DNA of 64,000 nucleotides from Bryum argenteum (GCA_037043015.1 CM073324.1:20476097-20540096), one strand, 5' to 3'. Shown: positions 22,149 through 33,961, counted from the first letter of the stretch. Notes: generated by a model from the letters alone, not told the origin. Translations and numbers: made by a program.

Positions 22149-25100
22149 TCAGGGGCTCAAGAGCGCAGCGTCCATACCCCTTCCGTTGCGTGGCTTTGGA
22201 GATTCAGGTGGTTTTGCCATTGGCATCAAGACTGTCTGGAACATATTGTAATCCTCCTCGATTCCGAAGAAGTGACGACCAGAGGCACGGCAGGCACGGA
22301 GCGAAGCACCTGTAGATGCGGTAAGATCAACCACAATGTCCCCTTCTTTGGAGCACATATCTATGAGTGTTTGAAAGAAGACGTCTGACTTCTCGTGTGG
22401 ACCTCGCATTGGTTTTCGGTCAGCTCCAAGAGTGGGTGCTTGAACATCATTTCGGAGGCTCAAAAATCGCAACGGATCCTCTGGAGTGTTGGCTAGCAAA
22501 GGGTCTGAATTTAATTTCAGAGGCTTCGGAATTCGGTCCCAATCTGGTTTTCCTTGTGCGCGGCCAGTCTTCAACAGCAAGAGCGCCGAGAACATGTAGG
22601 TCTACAAATACAAAACAAGTAAATGTTAGATTAACTTCTACAACCCCTCCTAGTTCAGTTTCCATTATACGATCACATGCTATATGGATTTAAAATTATT
22701 GACACTAAAGAGAGTTAATAACCATACCATCATATCATCGTAAAGAGGATGTGTGAGGGGTTCTACTTGATGGCACGACCATTCGCATTTGGTCTTCAAT
22801 CTATGCTTCTCAATCCACCGCATAATCTCCCAGTTCATTCCCGAGGGCATGAAGATCAATATTCCTCCATCGTCATGGAGGAATCGAGATGCAAATTCGA
22901 AGCGGATGGTGTACCATTCTTTTGGTTTCCCACCCATAGAGTTCCACTGAGGGACTTGATTGCCAAATCCCGAGACAATGGAGTCAAACGGAGTATCAAT
23001 AATGATCAAGTCAACACATGGGAACATTCCCCTTTTGCCTCCAATGTAAGTCTCCTCATTACCGCGTGCCTACATTTTACATATAGAATATGTTATACAA
23101 GATTCATTCAAGTATCCAAATGAAATTTGCAAGAAATGACGGCATTTTGAGCAAGAAGTAGGTCGTGGCTCACACACCTTTCTGGCAAATTCTTCGAAGA
23201 CCCCATAATCAGACCCAAGGAAACTAGCCACTGCCTTGTTCTCAATCTGCTCATGGTAATCTGCTCCATGTGGAGCTCGACTAATCAGGCTGGTCCTTTG
23301 GACCGATGCCTGCGCTCCACCGAAACTACGGGCAGTGTGGGAGTGGGATCGAGAAGACCGAGCCTCTGATTGAGTCACCTCAACCAATTCGGTTTGGTCT
23401 TGGGCGTCCCCTTCAATGTGCTTACCTCTTTTTACGATCTCGTCTTCGAGTGGAGGCTGTTGTGCGCTGCGCTTGTTGCTCTTGGGAGCAACATCTCGAA
23501 GTGAATCCCGAACTGCTGGTGCCGAACGTGGACCCTTGGCGACTGTCGACAGACCGGTCCTCCCCTTTGCTTTATGGACTCGACCAACCACCACATCATG
23601 GGCTTGAGACTTGCCAGCACCTGGAATTTGAACTGGCGCTTGTCGATGGAAGGTAGGTTCAACTTGCTTTCTTAATTCGACAAGATGAGGTGGAGTTTCA
23701 TTCGGGTTCATTTCAATGTACCAATGGCAGGCGAAGAGATGGTCTTCTGACCAGTCGCCTGCCTGGTCCGCCATAAACATGGTCTCAGCATTGTGGATGT
23801 CTAACCACGAGGCAAAGCATGGATGAGCGTCCTGCACAACTCCTTCCTTGAGCAGATTGTGCGTCCAATACCTGGACAAAAAACCACCACAAAATGAGCA
23901 CATTCTGAAAGAAATTTGCATGTAGTATGGACTAAACATGAGAATGGCTTTGAATTTTTATGATCCAATCACCTGTAGATGAGTCGGTTCATTCTTTGGC
24001 TCCCCGTGCGGTTGTTTCGGTGAATCCCATTCGGCGGACTTGCTTATTTCCTTCCTCATAATTGGGAGATTAAATGCATAGTCCCATTGGTGAATCTTGT
24101 GGTAATCAATGTACTTCTCCAAGGACTGGGAGCATGGTTTTCCCGAAGTGGGGTAATCCATCATAATGGAATTGAACAACTGTAACGATGCTACCTTCAG
24201 CTGATACCAAAAGATATACTTGTGAAGGTAATTAGTGAATACGACGTCATTGATAGGGGATATAGGAAATTTTTTCATCTTACGATCCGATTTTGTTGAG
24301 TTCCAAAGCTTGAGTAGATACTCCTTCTCCGATGGTGGAAGGCACGCCGAAGCTAAGTTCTGGAGCTTCTCTGTAGTCATCTCCGCATTGATATTGGTTG
24401 ACCAGTGCTTTGCTATCTGCCGTGTTATCCAAATGTACATGTTAGCTAAACTTGAATAAATCAACATAGAAAATCAACTCGAATAGTAACATAGGACAAG
24501 GAGACTCTGGGACGCCGTTCGGCAACGATAGAGGGGTTCAGGCCTAGCATCGGCCACATCAAAAATTGCTGGTCTTAGGAAACAATGTCAGCGGAGTGGC
24601 AGTCCAATGCTGACGGAGAATGGAATGAACATGCCGTACATCCAGATTTTTAACTTCTGAGTCATCGTTCGGTACGGAACAGTTACTTAAATTGTAGCCA
24701 CTGGGTTTGTACTTGGCTTGCGAAAATTGACCATACTGACCCTATTCGGCACAGAATGACTATTACAAGGACGCCATATTCTAGATAATTTCCTAGTAAA
24801 CATCTTGAAAAGACCTTACCTCAGCCAAGAAGTTCTTCCCATTTGCAGGATTAGCAATCGCCAAGTGCTTATTGAATGGAGCCGTAAGAGCCTTCCTCTT
24901 TGCCTCCATGGCCCCGTTAATGGCCGCATTGAGCCCCTGAGCTGTTCGACGTCTTCTTGGAGTATCTTCTTCATACTTTCGTTGGCCCTCATCTCCAGCC
25001 TCCATGATGTCTTGCTGTCAATACGAACAAGGATGAATCAGCTTAGGCCGATCAATGATACCCTCAAACACTATAATGAAATTGGGAGATGGCTTACAGT

Positions 25101-26600
25101 GTGGATGAAGTCAAGAAACTTTGCCCTCGAAATAGGATACCATGGCCTCTTCTCAAGTGGGACATCTTGTTGTTTTCTTGCAACTACCATCTCGTCGTAG
25201 CTGAGAATGTCTTTAAACTTATCGAGCGATAGAGATCCAATCTTTTGAATGCGGTGCAGCGTATGCACAAGATTCTGCTTGACATGGCTGTTTTCGTTCG
25301 ACTTGTTTATATCATGCATGGCTGTTAAAACGTCTGTTACGTCCTCAGCAGTCCGGAGGACGATTGACCGAACCCGATAATGCCAGTCCAAGTCGTGCTT
25401 ATGAGATCTCCGAATGAAATCATACCATGCCACAAGTCGATGGTTACCGTCCCATACATAGAAGAATTTGTTGGAAAGCGCGGACAATTCTGGGTCTGCC
25501 TTCAGGAAAGCTTCAAACTCCCTGTCCCTTGTGCGCCAGTGTGTACTCCACTTTGCTCGATCCGCTTCAGATACCGTTTTCTCCTGGCCCTCGAAGTTAG
25601 TGATTGATACATAGAAGACCGACGCTCCATCCCGGTACCCATGCGAGAACTCAGCCTGCATCTTGGCGACATCATGCTCTAAGGCAGGTCTCACAACTTG
25701 AAGCTTGCGCATTCGACAGAGCGGAATATGCATCTGTGACTTCCCGGGACCAAACATCTCAAGCCTTTTGAGTATCTGGATCGAATTGACACGCGTCTTC
25801 CGATGGGCCACGATCATTCCATATTCCTCCTTCGGGTCTAACGGCATTGGTCTCGGGCCACCATCTCCATTTGATACGACATCGTCTTCATCGTCATCAT
25901 GTTCTTGATTGATGTCATCAAATCCACGACCTTCCGGATCACTTAGTCCTCCCTCATCATGGTCATGGTCAGAATCTTACTCGTGTCCCTCGTCCATTCC
26001 AGAGCTCTCACCTGACTCATCATGCGTAATGGGGACTGCACAACGCCGGTGAACACATGAGATTTTTAACATAGAAATTAATTAGTCAGAAGGCACAGAT
26101 CAAATCAACATACATCCAGCGTTCGGTGCCGAACTCGTCATTCACCGTGATACGAATGTAGATGCTTAGTACCTTGGATAGCATTGGGTGCAACTTGCAA
26201 ATCTTGATCTTCGATATTGTTGCCATGGTTGGAGTGCTCATCATCAGCTTGCGACCCTAGAATAATCGACCACTTAGTTAGGTTTCTTTGAAATGAATCC
26301 ATAACTCAACGAAAATTTAGATAGCTTCAATGAATAATCAAACCTGCCGCATGAGTTGCATTGGGGTCGTTGTCGTAGTCAAAATCTTCAATACGCGGAC
26401 TCTGTCGGTCATTCCACGAAAAGGATATGCGAGACAATGATTTAGAAAATGGAGTTCGTCACGAAACTTCATTCAAGACTCAATATGAAGCTTGGATATC
26501 TTTACGGATCTTACCGTAATTGTTACCAAAGTTCAAGTTTGACTTATCCGAGCGATGCAGAGACACCCCTCATCATCACTGTCGGATTATGCCGCGCCAT
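22149..26600 (-). CDS. ParB/Srx-like domain plus beta-class DNA methyltransferase, left copy (partly intact)
   Basis: Exons d-i on the minus strand: 26035..25098, 25014..24820, 24416..23973, 23871..23178, 23069..22728, 22601..22149. Three short 5' exons start at ATG 26600; exon c is 26256..26173. Exon d encodes an acidic linker, then a ParB/sulfiredoxin-like region with FYVWDGNHRLVAWYDF, the GxHR-type motif of that fold. Exon h has LIIIDTPFDS, a DPPF-like motif IV. Exon i has VVDLTASTGASLRA..GRHFFGIEE, an AdoMet motif I. The order IV then I is that of beta-class N6A/N4C methyltransferases. Problems: TAA at 25977-25979 in exon d, shared with the other arm; a phase mismatch between the third and fourth of these exons (24416..23973 and 23871..23178); and exons a/b damaged (stop, lost AG). 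The domain calls come from motifs; substrate is unknown. Confidence 0.65.
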
Positions 26601-27755
26601 TGGATATGCTCTCTACAAAACCAATAATACATCGCTGTCAGGCACTCTTAATTACACAAGAAGCACCCATTCGGCGACGAATTCATATTGGACGAATACT
26701 TTTGCGTGATTACAATGTTAGCATGATCACCTGTTCCGTACATAACATGACCCTATTCCCTATTCGATGCACGAACATGACCCTATTCGGTACAGAACAC
26801 CGTTTTATTTAAGCGCGTCGAACCCAATAGGGTCACACCACTCACACTGCTATACATAAATATACTTATTATAGCAATCGTATTGAGTAATCGAGCAATT
26901 CACATGGATATAGTCCAATAAATCAATCAACTCAACTAATTATTTCACAAGTACTTGTCGTTCGGTACAGAACTCCATAATTCACCCATAAATATAGAGG
27001 AACTAAGTAGATCAGCTGTTGGTGTTCGTCACATAATGGGTGATGTAGTCTACTAGCATGCAATATGAAAGAAAAAGGGAATGAAAACTCATTAGACACA
27101 GTGAAGGTGTTCATCACAAAATCAGGGCCGAATAGAGAATTTGATCATATATCAAAGCCATGGAAAGATGGTCGTAGAAAGTTAATCGATCCTACAACTG
27201 ATACGATATCTTGAGTTCGGTGCAGAACGTGTCACTTCTCTCTAATCTACCAGTCCACACAAACAAGTGACTGCACAGACGGCATAAATTTCGCATCAAG
27301 ATTAATATCAATCCAATTAGACGTTCGGCACAGAACTAGATCTGAACATTAAGATCGACCTTCATATTGAGATCGACCATCATACATTGAGATCGACCAT
27401 CATACATCAGAAACTCACCAGAATGCAAACTCGGTTACAGCTACTTCACAAACATGTAATACTTTGGCCTTCTAGAACTGATATATACACAGAGGCCACT
27501 CATTGTGGTTGCCGTTCAGAATTGGAACCCTAGCACTAGTAGCCGCCAAATGTATTTTTCGGCAACCTAGCCAATGATTACCATTCATCCAAGCATCCAA
27601 TTGTCGACGAATGATGTGATAACTTCCTATCATTCCTAGTGAGCTACATTCCTTGTCGAGCCTATTCAGTTACTCATCAGTGTAATCACTATCATTGGAT
27701 GAGTCACCTCTCCATGCATATCCGGATGCAGCAGGATTAAACCGGATCTAGAATC
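26601..27755. other. Upstream region of the left ParB-methyltransferase gene
   Basis: Non-coding. It contains at least five copies of the TTCGGTACAGAAC-type box (26734, 26786, 26961, 27216, 27324) and a short direct repeat GATCGACCATCATACATT near 27370-27410. It ends at the LTR-derived block. It probably includes the promoter of the ParB-methyltransferase gene. Confidence 0.5.
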
Positions 27756-28082
27756 TGTAAGATCGTGGATTTTGTTTATGACATAAGAAACGAAAATCAC
27801 ATTCAGGACGATTACTGTAGGAAATAATAGTTTCATACAGAATAATACTGTAAGAGTCTAGCTGTCAAAACAAGCAAAAACTACAAAAGAAATATATTGA
27901 TCCAAGACTTAGGTTTACAATGAATAAGAGTCCCTTATATACTAACCTCTTGGCTCAACTGCCGAGGCTATACTTTAGCTCTACTGCCGAGGCTATACTT
28001 TAGCTCTACTGCCGAAGTTCTATTTATAAAATTAATAGCGAGTGAACATCCGAGCTTATCAACGAGGCCTTGGCCCATGACA
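27756..28082 (-). repeat. LTR of a Ty3-type retrotransposon at the inner end of the left arm
   Basis: Read on the minus strand it begins TGTCATGGGCC and ends CGATCTTACA, the TG...CA form of an LTR. It has a TATATAAG box and two copies of GCTAAAGTATAGCCTCGGCA. It matches the 3' LTR at 36200-36527 with several clustered differences. No internal retrotransposon sequence adjoins it on this side. Confidence 0.8.
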
Positions 28083-28120
28083 AATACATTAAAGTTCGAA
28101 CATGAAACAAACTTACCACT

Positions 28121-28284
28121 TCGTTTATGGTAGAGAATGGTTGAATCTCCCTCCGTTTGTAGGTATTCGTGAAGAACTCCAAATCGCCTCCTCTTGATGA
28201 GAGTGGGTCGCTTTCTCTATTCGAACTCTCAGCTAAACCCTCTAACAACGCCTTTGCTCTCCTAACTGCTCTTGTCTCGACCAT
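28121..28284 (-). CDS. First exon of an unknown gene (MVETRAVRRAKALLEG)
   Basis: ATG at 28284 on the minus strand opens MVETRAVRRAKALLEGLAES. The exon ends at a good donor (GTG|GTAAGTTT) near 28120, shortly before the arm junction and LTR at 28082. A TATA-like CCTATAAGAAG lies about 60 bases upstream. The remaining exons are not visible, so the gene is probably cut off by the rearrangement at 28085. The start is vaguely like some Ty3 gag N-termini, but the upstream intron signal argues for a spliced gene. Identity unknown. Confidence 0.4.
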
Positions 28285-28973
28285 ATCTTAGAAGACAATG
28301 AAACTATCATCTTGATTTGAAGAGAGGTGTGGTTTGGTGCCCTTCTTATAGGGTCGGGGCTGTTGTACACATGTCCGAGGTGGCACAAAGGTTTAGCTAA
28401 AATGAAAGTTTTCGGCGCCTTCAATCATTAATACTATAATGTTTTGAATTAAAGTGAAAATGATAAACGCGGCCGATTAATAATGGACAGTTACGCATAA
28501 AGTTAGAGCATTTTGTAAGCACGACTTTGGTGGCATAGCACACTGTTGTGCTCTAGGACGGCGATACCCCAAAATATTTGATGCCATTTGTCACTATTTA
28601 ATTCAATAGATGCCCATATTTGTTTTATTCGCTTATCACACCTATTAGTAGTACTAAATATCACCAGGCTATAGCAACCTCTAACAATCCTATCTAATAT
28701 TGACTTCTAATATATTCCACGTCGCATTCTCAATTATTAAATTACACGTCACTATTTTTAACTATGCCTTCTTATAGTCCTGACTCCGTGAAAGGCCATT
28801 ACATACGAGAATGCCAAATTGGTTCATAATTTTTACAGACGTCCTAAATGTAGACTTCCAGCCGCCATCTACCAGCCCACAAAAATTTGGGGTTCTGACG
28901 TATCTATCTACCTAGCATCACAAAATAAGCTCTATTAGCTGGCCATTGTTTTGTAAGTTCCAAGTACTATTGA
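28285..28973. other. Divergent promoter region between the MVETR exon and the transposase
   Basis: About 690 non-coding bases between two divergent start codons (28284 minus and 28974 plus). AT-rich, with no repeats I could place. Confidence 0.4.
28343..28353 (-). promoter_or_regulatory. TATA-like box upstream of the MVETR exon
   Basis: Minus-strand CCTATAAGAAG, about 60 bases before the ATG at 28284. The distance suits a plant core promoter with a short leader. Confidence 0.4.
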
Positions 28974-31900
28974 ATGGCCTCGTCCTACTCCATACTCACT
29001 CATTGTAACTTCCACAATGGCGCATCCAATGTTGTTTCCTTCCGTCTCATGTCTTCGTCTCTTCCCTTTGTACTCCATGTGGACGATGATGGATTCATAG
29101 TTGTCGATGAGAGAATTCTTTGTCTTAGATTTCAACTGCAAGAGTCATCTTTGATTGTTGAGAAAGAGGAGTTTGATAGGGATGGAGCTGTTGTACGAAC
29201 TATATATCAGAAGCCTCATGTCGTGGATGGCAAGACCACCTATAGACTTACTGCAGGAAACTATACAATCATTGGTGGCCTACAGTCACTACATTTGTCA
29301 CAGTCGTCTAGTGCGACTCCCCGAAGAATGTCATGTCCAGTGCGTCATCTAAAGAGTAGATTACCCACGGTCAGTGAAACTCCTGAGAATGCAATTCATA
29401 TTGTAAGTTCTGACGATGAAGACAGCGAATCTGATGGATATCTTCAGGGTCCATCCCGGTCTAAGGCTGATGGAGTTAAGAAGGAGATCGACAACGCATT
29501 AAAGGTGATCAACACTCCATCCTCGGACAGCTTCAGTGAAGATTCGTTTTTGAGAGCAGATACGTTGTCCAGAACAATTGATTCTGAGACTCCATCATGT
29601 GACACCCCTCGATCGACTTCCTCAAATCGCAGTTTCTCAAAGGCACCATCGACTACGAGCCCGCTTTCCATTTCCACAGATTGTGTTGTTCCCAATACTC
29701 AATCTCAGGATCCCCATCCGTCTGTCTCATCAGAAGGCATTATTTCAGGGACTCCATCGCCTGCCATTGTGAACAACGATTCGAGAGACTATACGACCAG
29801 ACTCTCTCCTGACTCTCAGAGATCCATACCAGATGCAGTGACACCTATATTAGATTCTTCTGAAAGGAGGTCTAAGAGTCTGAGCTTGGCGGACACCTCA
29901 CTATCATCATTCGTGAGCATTTACGATTCGATTGTGGCATTGGGGAATCAGCGGATGTCCAAGAGTGACTTGAAGTCTGCCGATCTTGCTTCATTCTCAC
30001 ACCACAAGGTGAAGTATCTCCCTGTCAAGTTCAATGGGAATGTTATCTTCGAGTTGCCAAATTTACCTGCTGTGAAGGAGGGAGGAGCTGGATTGTTGGA
30101 CGGAATGGATCGTAGAAGTGATGGGCATGCGTGGACTGAGACAGCTACTACAAATATTTGAGATCCTAAATCCCAGCTGTCATTTAAATATGTGAAGTGT
30201 CTTGGGCACTTACGGTGTTTGAATAGCACTTGCCCTCAGATTGAACCGACTGGAGATTATAACGACCTGTATTGGGAAGGATCTACTCCTGAGGTTCTTA
30301 CCCCAGGCCCTAACCCTCAAATTCCAAAGAAGTGGTCACTTGTTTGTCGTTTCTGCAAGTCTCCACCATCATGTCTGAAGTTGTGCTTTTGCAAAATGTA
30401 CTACATAGTGTCCAAAAATCCTGCAATGTCAAGAGCGGCTGTTCATTTTGGCTTCCATGATCATCCCGTTGCTACAGGAGATTGTAGGGAAGCTCTAGAT
30501 CTAATTCGTGAAGAGATTCTAACTCAAGTGTCCCGGACACCAAGTGCAAAGGTTAGTGCCATTGGCTTGGCAGTTGGTCGACAGTTGCTTTTGAAGGGCC
30601 TTGTGGATGAGAGTTGTGAAGGAAAGAAGTTATCAGATGATGAACTGAAACAAATATTTGATAAGTGGGCAAAGCTGAGCACTCCTAGTATTCGGAATAT
30701 GATAGCTGAGGCTAGGAGTTTTTGTGGTCAAGGTGGATATATTGACAACATCTTGAAGTTGAAGAAGTCGTCGACTTATGACTATATTCACGACAGCGTT
30801 TTTCCTGGGCAAGGCAAAGACTTGGTCTACCTCTTCAAGATGTCAACGTGTGGTGTTGGAAGTGGAGTTGACCTTGTTAAGAGGATGCAAGCAGGTGGGG
30901 ACTTGGAGAACGAATGGGCAATGTTCGACCACGTGAAAAGAGTGAAGGAGTGGACCACTCTTGGCATCCACATTTACGATCCGGACTATCGAAAAGTCAT
31001 GACCATTGCTGTTTGTGATATGCAGTCGGAAACTGCAGAGGCCCAAGAAAGGATGTGGATGTCCATGTTGAATATTCTAGACAAGCATGGGGTCACCAAC
31101 GTTAATTTCAAAGGGTTTATGGCGGACTCTGCGCAAGCAAACTTTAACGCTGTTCGTACCATATTCGGATCGGGAAATCCAAAGGAGAAAATGGAGGGGA
31201 AGGAGCGCACTTGTCAATTCCATTGGTCAATGGCTCTTGACAGGCACACAAAGCAGCTTATCAAACCAGAACTCCAACAAATCCATGTGAAGCTTTGTCA
31301 AGATTACCGGAAGTCCCGATCAAAATCGGACGCTGATGCTGCTTTGGCCTCTATTAAAGCTTGGTGGTTTTCTTCCGGTGCTGTTGCGGAAGGGTCCTTG
31401 AAAGAGCTCAATGACTGGATAAATTTCTGGCATTTTAGATTTCACCAGTGGGGCTCCCATGTTTCAGAGGTAAATCACCGAAACCCTTGAAATTCTTTTT
31501 TGACTTCCAAATTTCCCCGTTCCACAAGTTTGCCCTAAATTTAGGCATTCGTTACAGAACTACTACAATGCAAACCCTAAATTGTGTCGTTCGTTACCGA
31601 ACTGCTAGACTTGGAACCCTAAAAAGTGTAGTTCGTTACAGAACTACTATATTACAACCCCTATTATTCGTAGTTCGTTACCTATCAGCTGTATTCCATG
31701 CCCTACTTTTGTTAGTTTGGTACCGTACGGCTACAATCAACCAATACCTTATAAGGTATTGGTTGATTTATCATGGTTAGAATTGGACCTTGCTCGGCGA
31801 TTTCTGTACAGAACAGTGTTCCATTGTATAATTTGCCCTGCTAGTTCCATAGCATAATTTGCCCTTGTAAATGCTGTTCTTTACAGAATGACATATGATT

Positions 31901-33579
31901 GCTAATTTGAATATTGCAATGCATTTGTTTGCCTCTCTTTTAATGACATGTTTTTTATTTTTTTGATTACTCATGTATTCGACACGTACTCTGATCGATT
32001 CATTATTCTGAACTTAGTTGAATATTCTCATACTATTGTAGATTTTACTTCTCGTACTTAAATTTGTCGTTTGCCCCCTCTTGCAGTTCCTCTCTCTTGA
32101 AGAAGAAGCATCTATGCCCACATGTAATTTGTCTGAGACTGTGCATAACAAGTGGCTGCAAGCTTCAGGCAACAATATGGTTGACTCTCTGACGCTTCGC
32201 CGGGGCGATTCATCAGAGAGCGGCTTTACAATCGACTCAATTCCACAACTTTTTGAAGGGACACCTTGGAGGATCCGGGGCCTTGTAGGAATGTCACCGA
32301 AGTTGCGCGCAAATGACTTCGAAATGGTAATCCGGTGAAAGTAGCTCAAATTGTTGGTCGATCTCGATTGATCTTTGGTTTAAACTCACGGGTTCCTCAT
32401 CCGGAAGGTGAGAGTATTTTTGGGTCAACAAAACGTAAGTTGGACCTTCCTCCTGGCGATGACGATGATTCGCGTCGGCATGATCGAATCAACTTCTCCA
32501 TTCCAAAATTGGGAAAACATTCGACACTAGGGGCAACGCGTTGCTTGAAGCGATCTCCAAAGACAACCGACGTTGTTTCAGATACTATGCCACCTGTTGT
32601 AGCAGTGGTAACTCGCAACAACTTGCCTATCCGAGAGTCACCATGTACTAATCCTTTAGAATGGCGCATTGAGCGTATTTCGCCACAATGCAAGGACCAG
32701 TGTAGGGGATACAATGGTGATGGCAAGAGGTGCAACGCTCGCATTGCCAAGTACAGGCGACCTACTGCTGCTCCTACATTTACTGGAATTCAAAGGAAGT
32801 TCAAATCGAATGACACCGAAAGAAAGCAATTACGGTTTTGTCCCACTAACCTTGAGGCTTGTGTGATGGGTGGACGTTCGAAATACATCATGCATTATGC
32901 TGATGTGCCAGAAGTTTGGCCAGTCATGACGGGTACTAATTTGTCCCGGATTGAAATTCAAGGTCTAGAGTCCGCTGGTTTTAAGCTTGATGAAGGATTT
33001 GTGAGCCACGTCAAGGACAAAATTGGTTTTAAACTTGAAGGTCATGCACCGGCAAACCGTGGAGGAACACCAGTGGACCGCTTTCAGTGGAGTGATCCAA
33101 TATACTCTGAGAGCGATGTCAACAATGTTCCCAGGCCACCCAAGTCATCTGGGGATTATAGGCCCACAATGCGAGAAGGTAAGAAATTCAAGAATGTTGC
33201 AGAGCCATCATCTGAGCATATTGCAAAATTTAACAGATCCAAGACAATCGAGTGTTCTCTCCTGAAGGCGAGAAAGGTCCCTCGTCGTGGTTATGGATAT
33301 ATTTTTACTATCCACACTCCGGGATCTATTGCCAAGAATCAGCTATACGAAGTGACCATTGGTGATTTTCCAGCATGCACGTGTCTCGACTTTGTCACAA
33401 TGAAGACCAGTGCCCTAGGCCGTGGCCAGAAGAAATGGATCCTCTGCAAGCATCTTTACTTCTGCCTGCAGAAGTTCATGGATTGTACGATGGAGGATAA
33501 GTTCATCCATCGCCCTGCTTGGACGTTCAATGAAGTCAGTATGTTGACAAATAAAGCTGATTGGTCTGGTTACACATAG
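28974..33579 (+). CDS. Mutator-like transposase with SWIM zinc finger (one stop, one frameshift)
   Basis: Exon 1 28974..31469 and exon 2 32087..33579 (GT at 31470, AG at 32085-32086, phase kept). The first ~390 residues are Ser/Thr/Asp-rich and likely disordered. TGA at 30159-30161 is in frame; the frame then continues into a Cys/His region (KCLGHLRCLNSTCP, CRFCKSPPSCLKLCFC, FHDHPV) resembling WRKY/GCM1-type DNA-binding modules. The catalytic region follows: IHIYDPDYRKVMTIAVCD, FKGFMADSAQANFNAVR and ERTCQFHWSMALDRH, as in DDE MULE transposases. Exon 2 shifts frame near 32323. It ends with a SWIM finger, CTCLDF...CKHLYF. SWIM plus a MULE core is typical of MuDR/FAR1-type proteins. Probably inactive as sequenced. 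Confidence 0.8.
31470..32086 (+). other. Intron of the transposase gene with a 42-bp periodic box array
   Basis: A GT-AG intron of 617 bases. Its first part holds five 42-bp units, each with a TTCGTTACNGAAC-type box. Single boxes follow at 31802 and 31877. A hairpin AACCAATACCTT / AAGGTATTGGTT lies near 31738-31766. Confidence 0.8.
31548..31757 (+). repeat. 42-bp tandem array of the TTCGTTACMGAAC box
   Basis: Boxes start at 31548, 31590, 31632, 31674 and 31716, exactly 42 bases apart (four helical turns). The sequence between them is poorly conserved but keeps a CCCTA word. The fourth and fifth boxes are degenerate. In one frame it reads as a 14-residue repeat (VVRYRT...). Confidence 0.88.
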
Positions 33580-33961
33580 GATTTTCAACTATGATGGTCT
33601 TCATTAGATATTTCAGCAAGGGTGCACTACTATGCTATAGAATTCTATACTTCGGGATGTTCAAATAGAGTAGTTTGATTTGTTACTTTTAGCATTCCTA
33701 TTTATATTGGCAATTTGCATTGCTTGGTTTTGATTGGATTTATGCCAATTAAATAAGCATCCTCTATTTGTTTGTTAATTTAATATTAATATATTTTTTT
33801 ACTTTATATCACTTATTCATATTTACTTAGTGGCACCTTCTGTATTGTACATTTCTCCTTCCAATATGAGATGAATGTCATCTATGACAAATATTCTGTT
33901 CCATTTCATCCACAGTCTACATCCGGAAAAAAAACGTGAAATTTACTAAAATTAGAAAAAT
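33580..33961. other. 3' region of the transposase gene
   Basis: Non-coding, AT-rich sequence between the transposase stop and the terminal repeat at 33962. No boxes or other genes seen. Confidence 0.5.

Larger units (their letters stand above)
15739..28085 (+). repeat. Left arm of a giant inverted repeat (12.3 kb)
   Basis: The outer end begins GGGGAATGCTAGGACATGAG. The same sequence in reverse complement ends the right arm at 48538. The inner end (AGGCCTTGGCCCATGACAAAT) matches the reverse complement of 36197 onward. I could follow the match across the whole arm: RING gene, gene-poor AT-rich part, ParB-methyltransferase gene, and LTR. Differences are short clusters of substitutions and small indels. 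Confidence 0.95.

Noticed and set aside
23306-23656. Plus-strand open frame of 116 codons in the left arm
   Set aside because: Antisense to the fourth large methyltransferase-gene exon, with no recognisable content.
31548-31757. CRISPR-like array (regular repeats with variable spacers)
   Set aside because: The repeats are only ~13 bases and degenerate, lie in a plant intron, and have no cas genes; a tandem array explains them.
31448-31780. Open frame encoding a 14-residue VVRYRT repeat
   Set aside because: It lies within the transposase intron and is open because the 42-bp period is a multiple of three; no start, domain or splice support.
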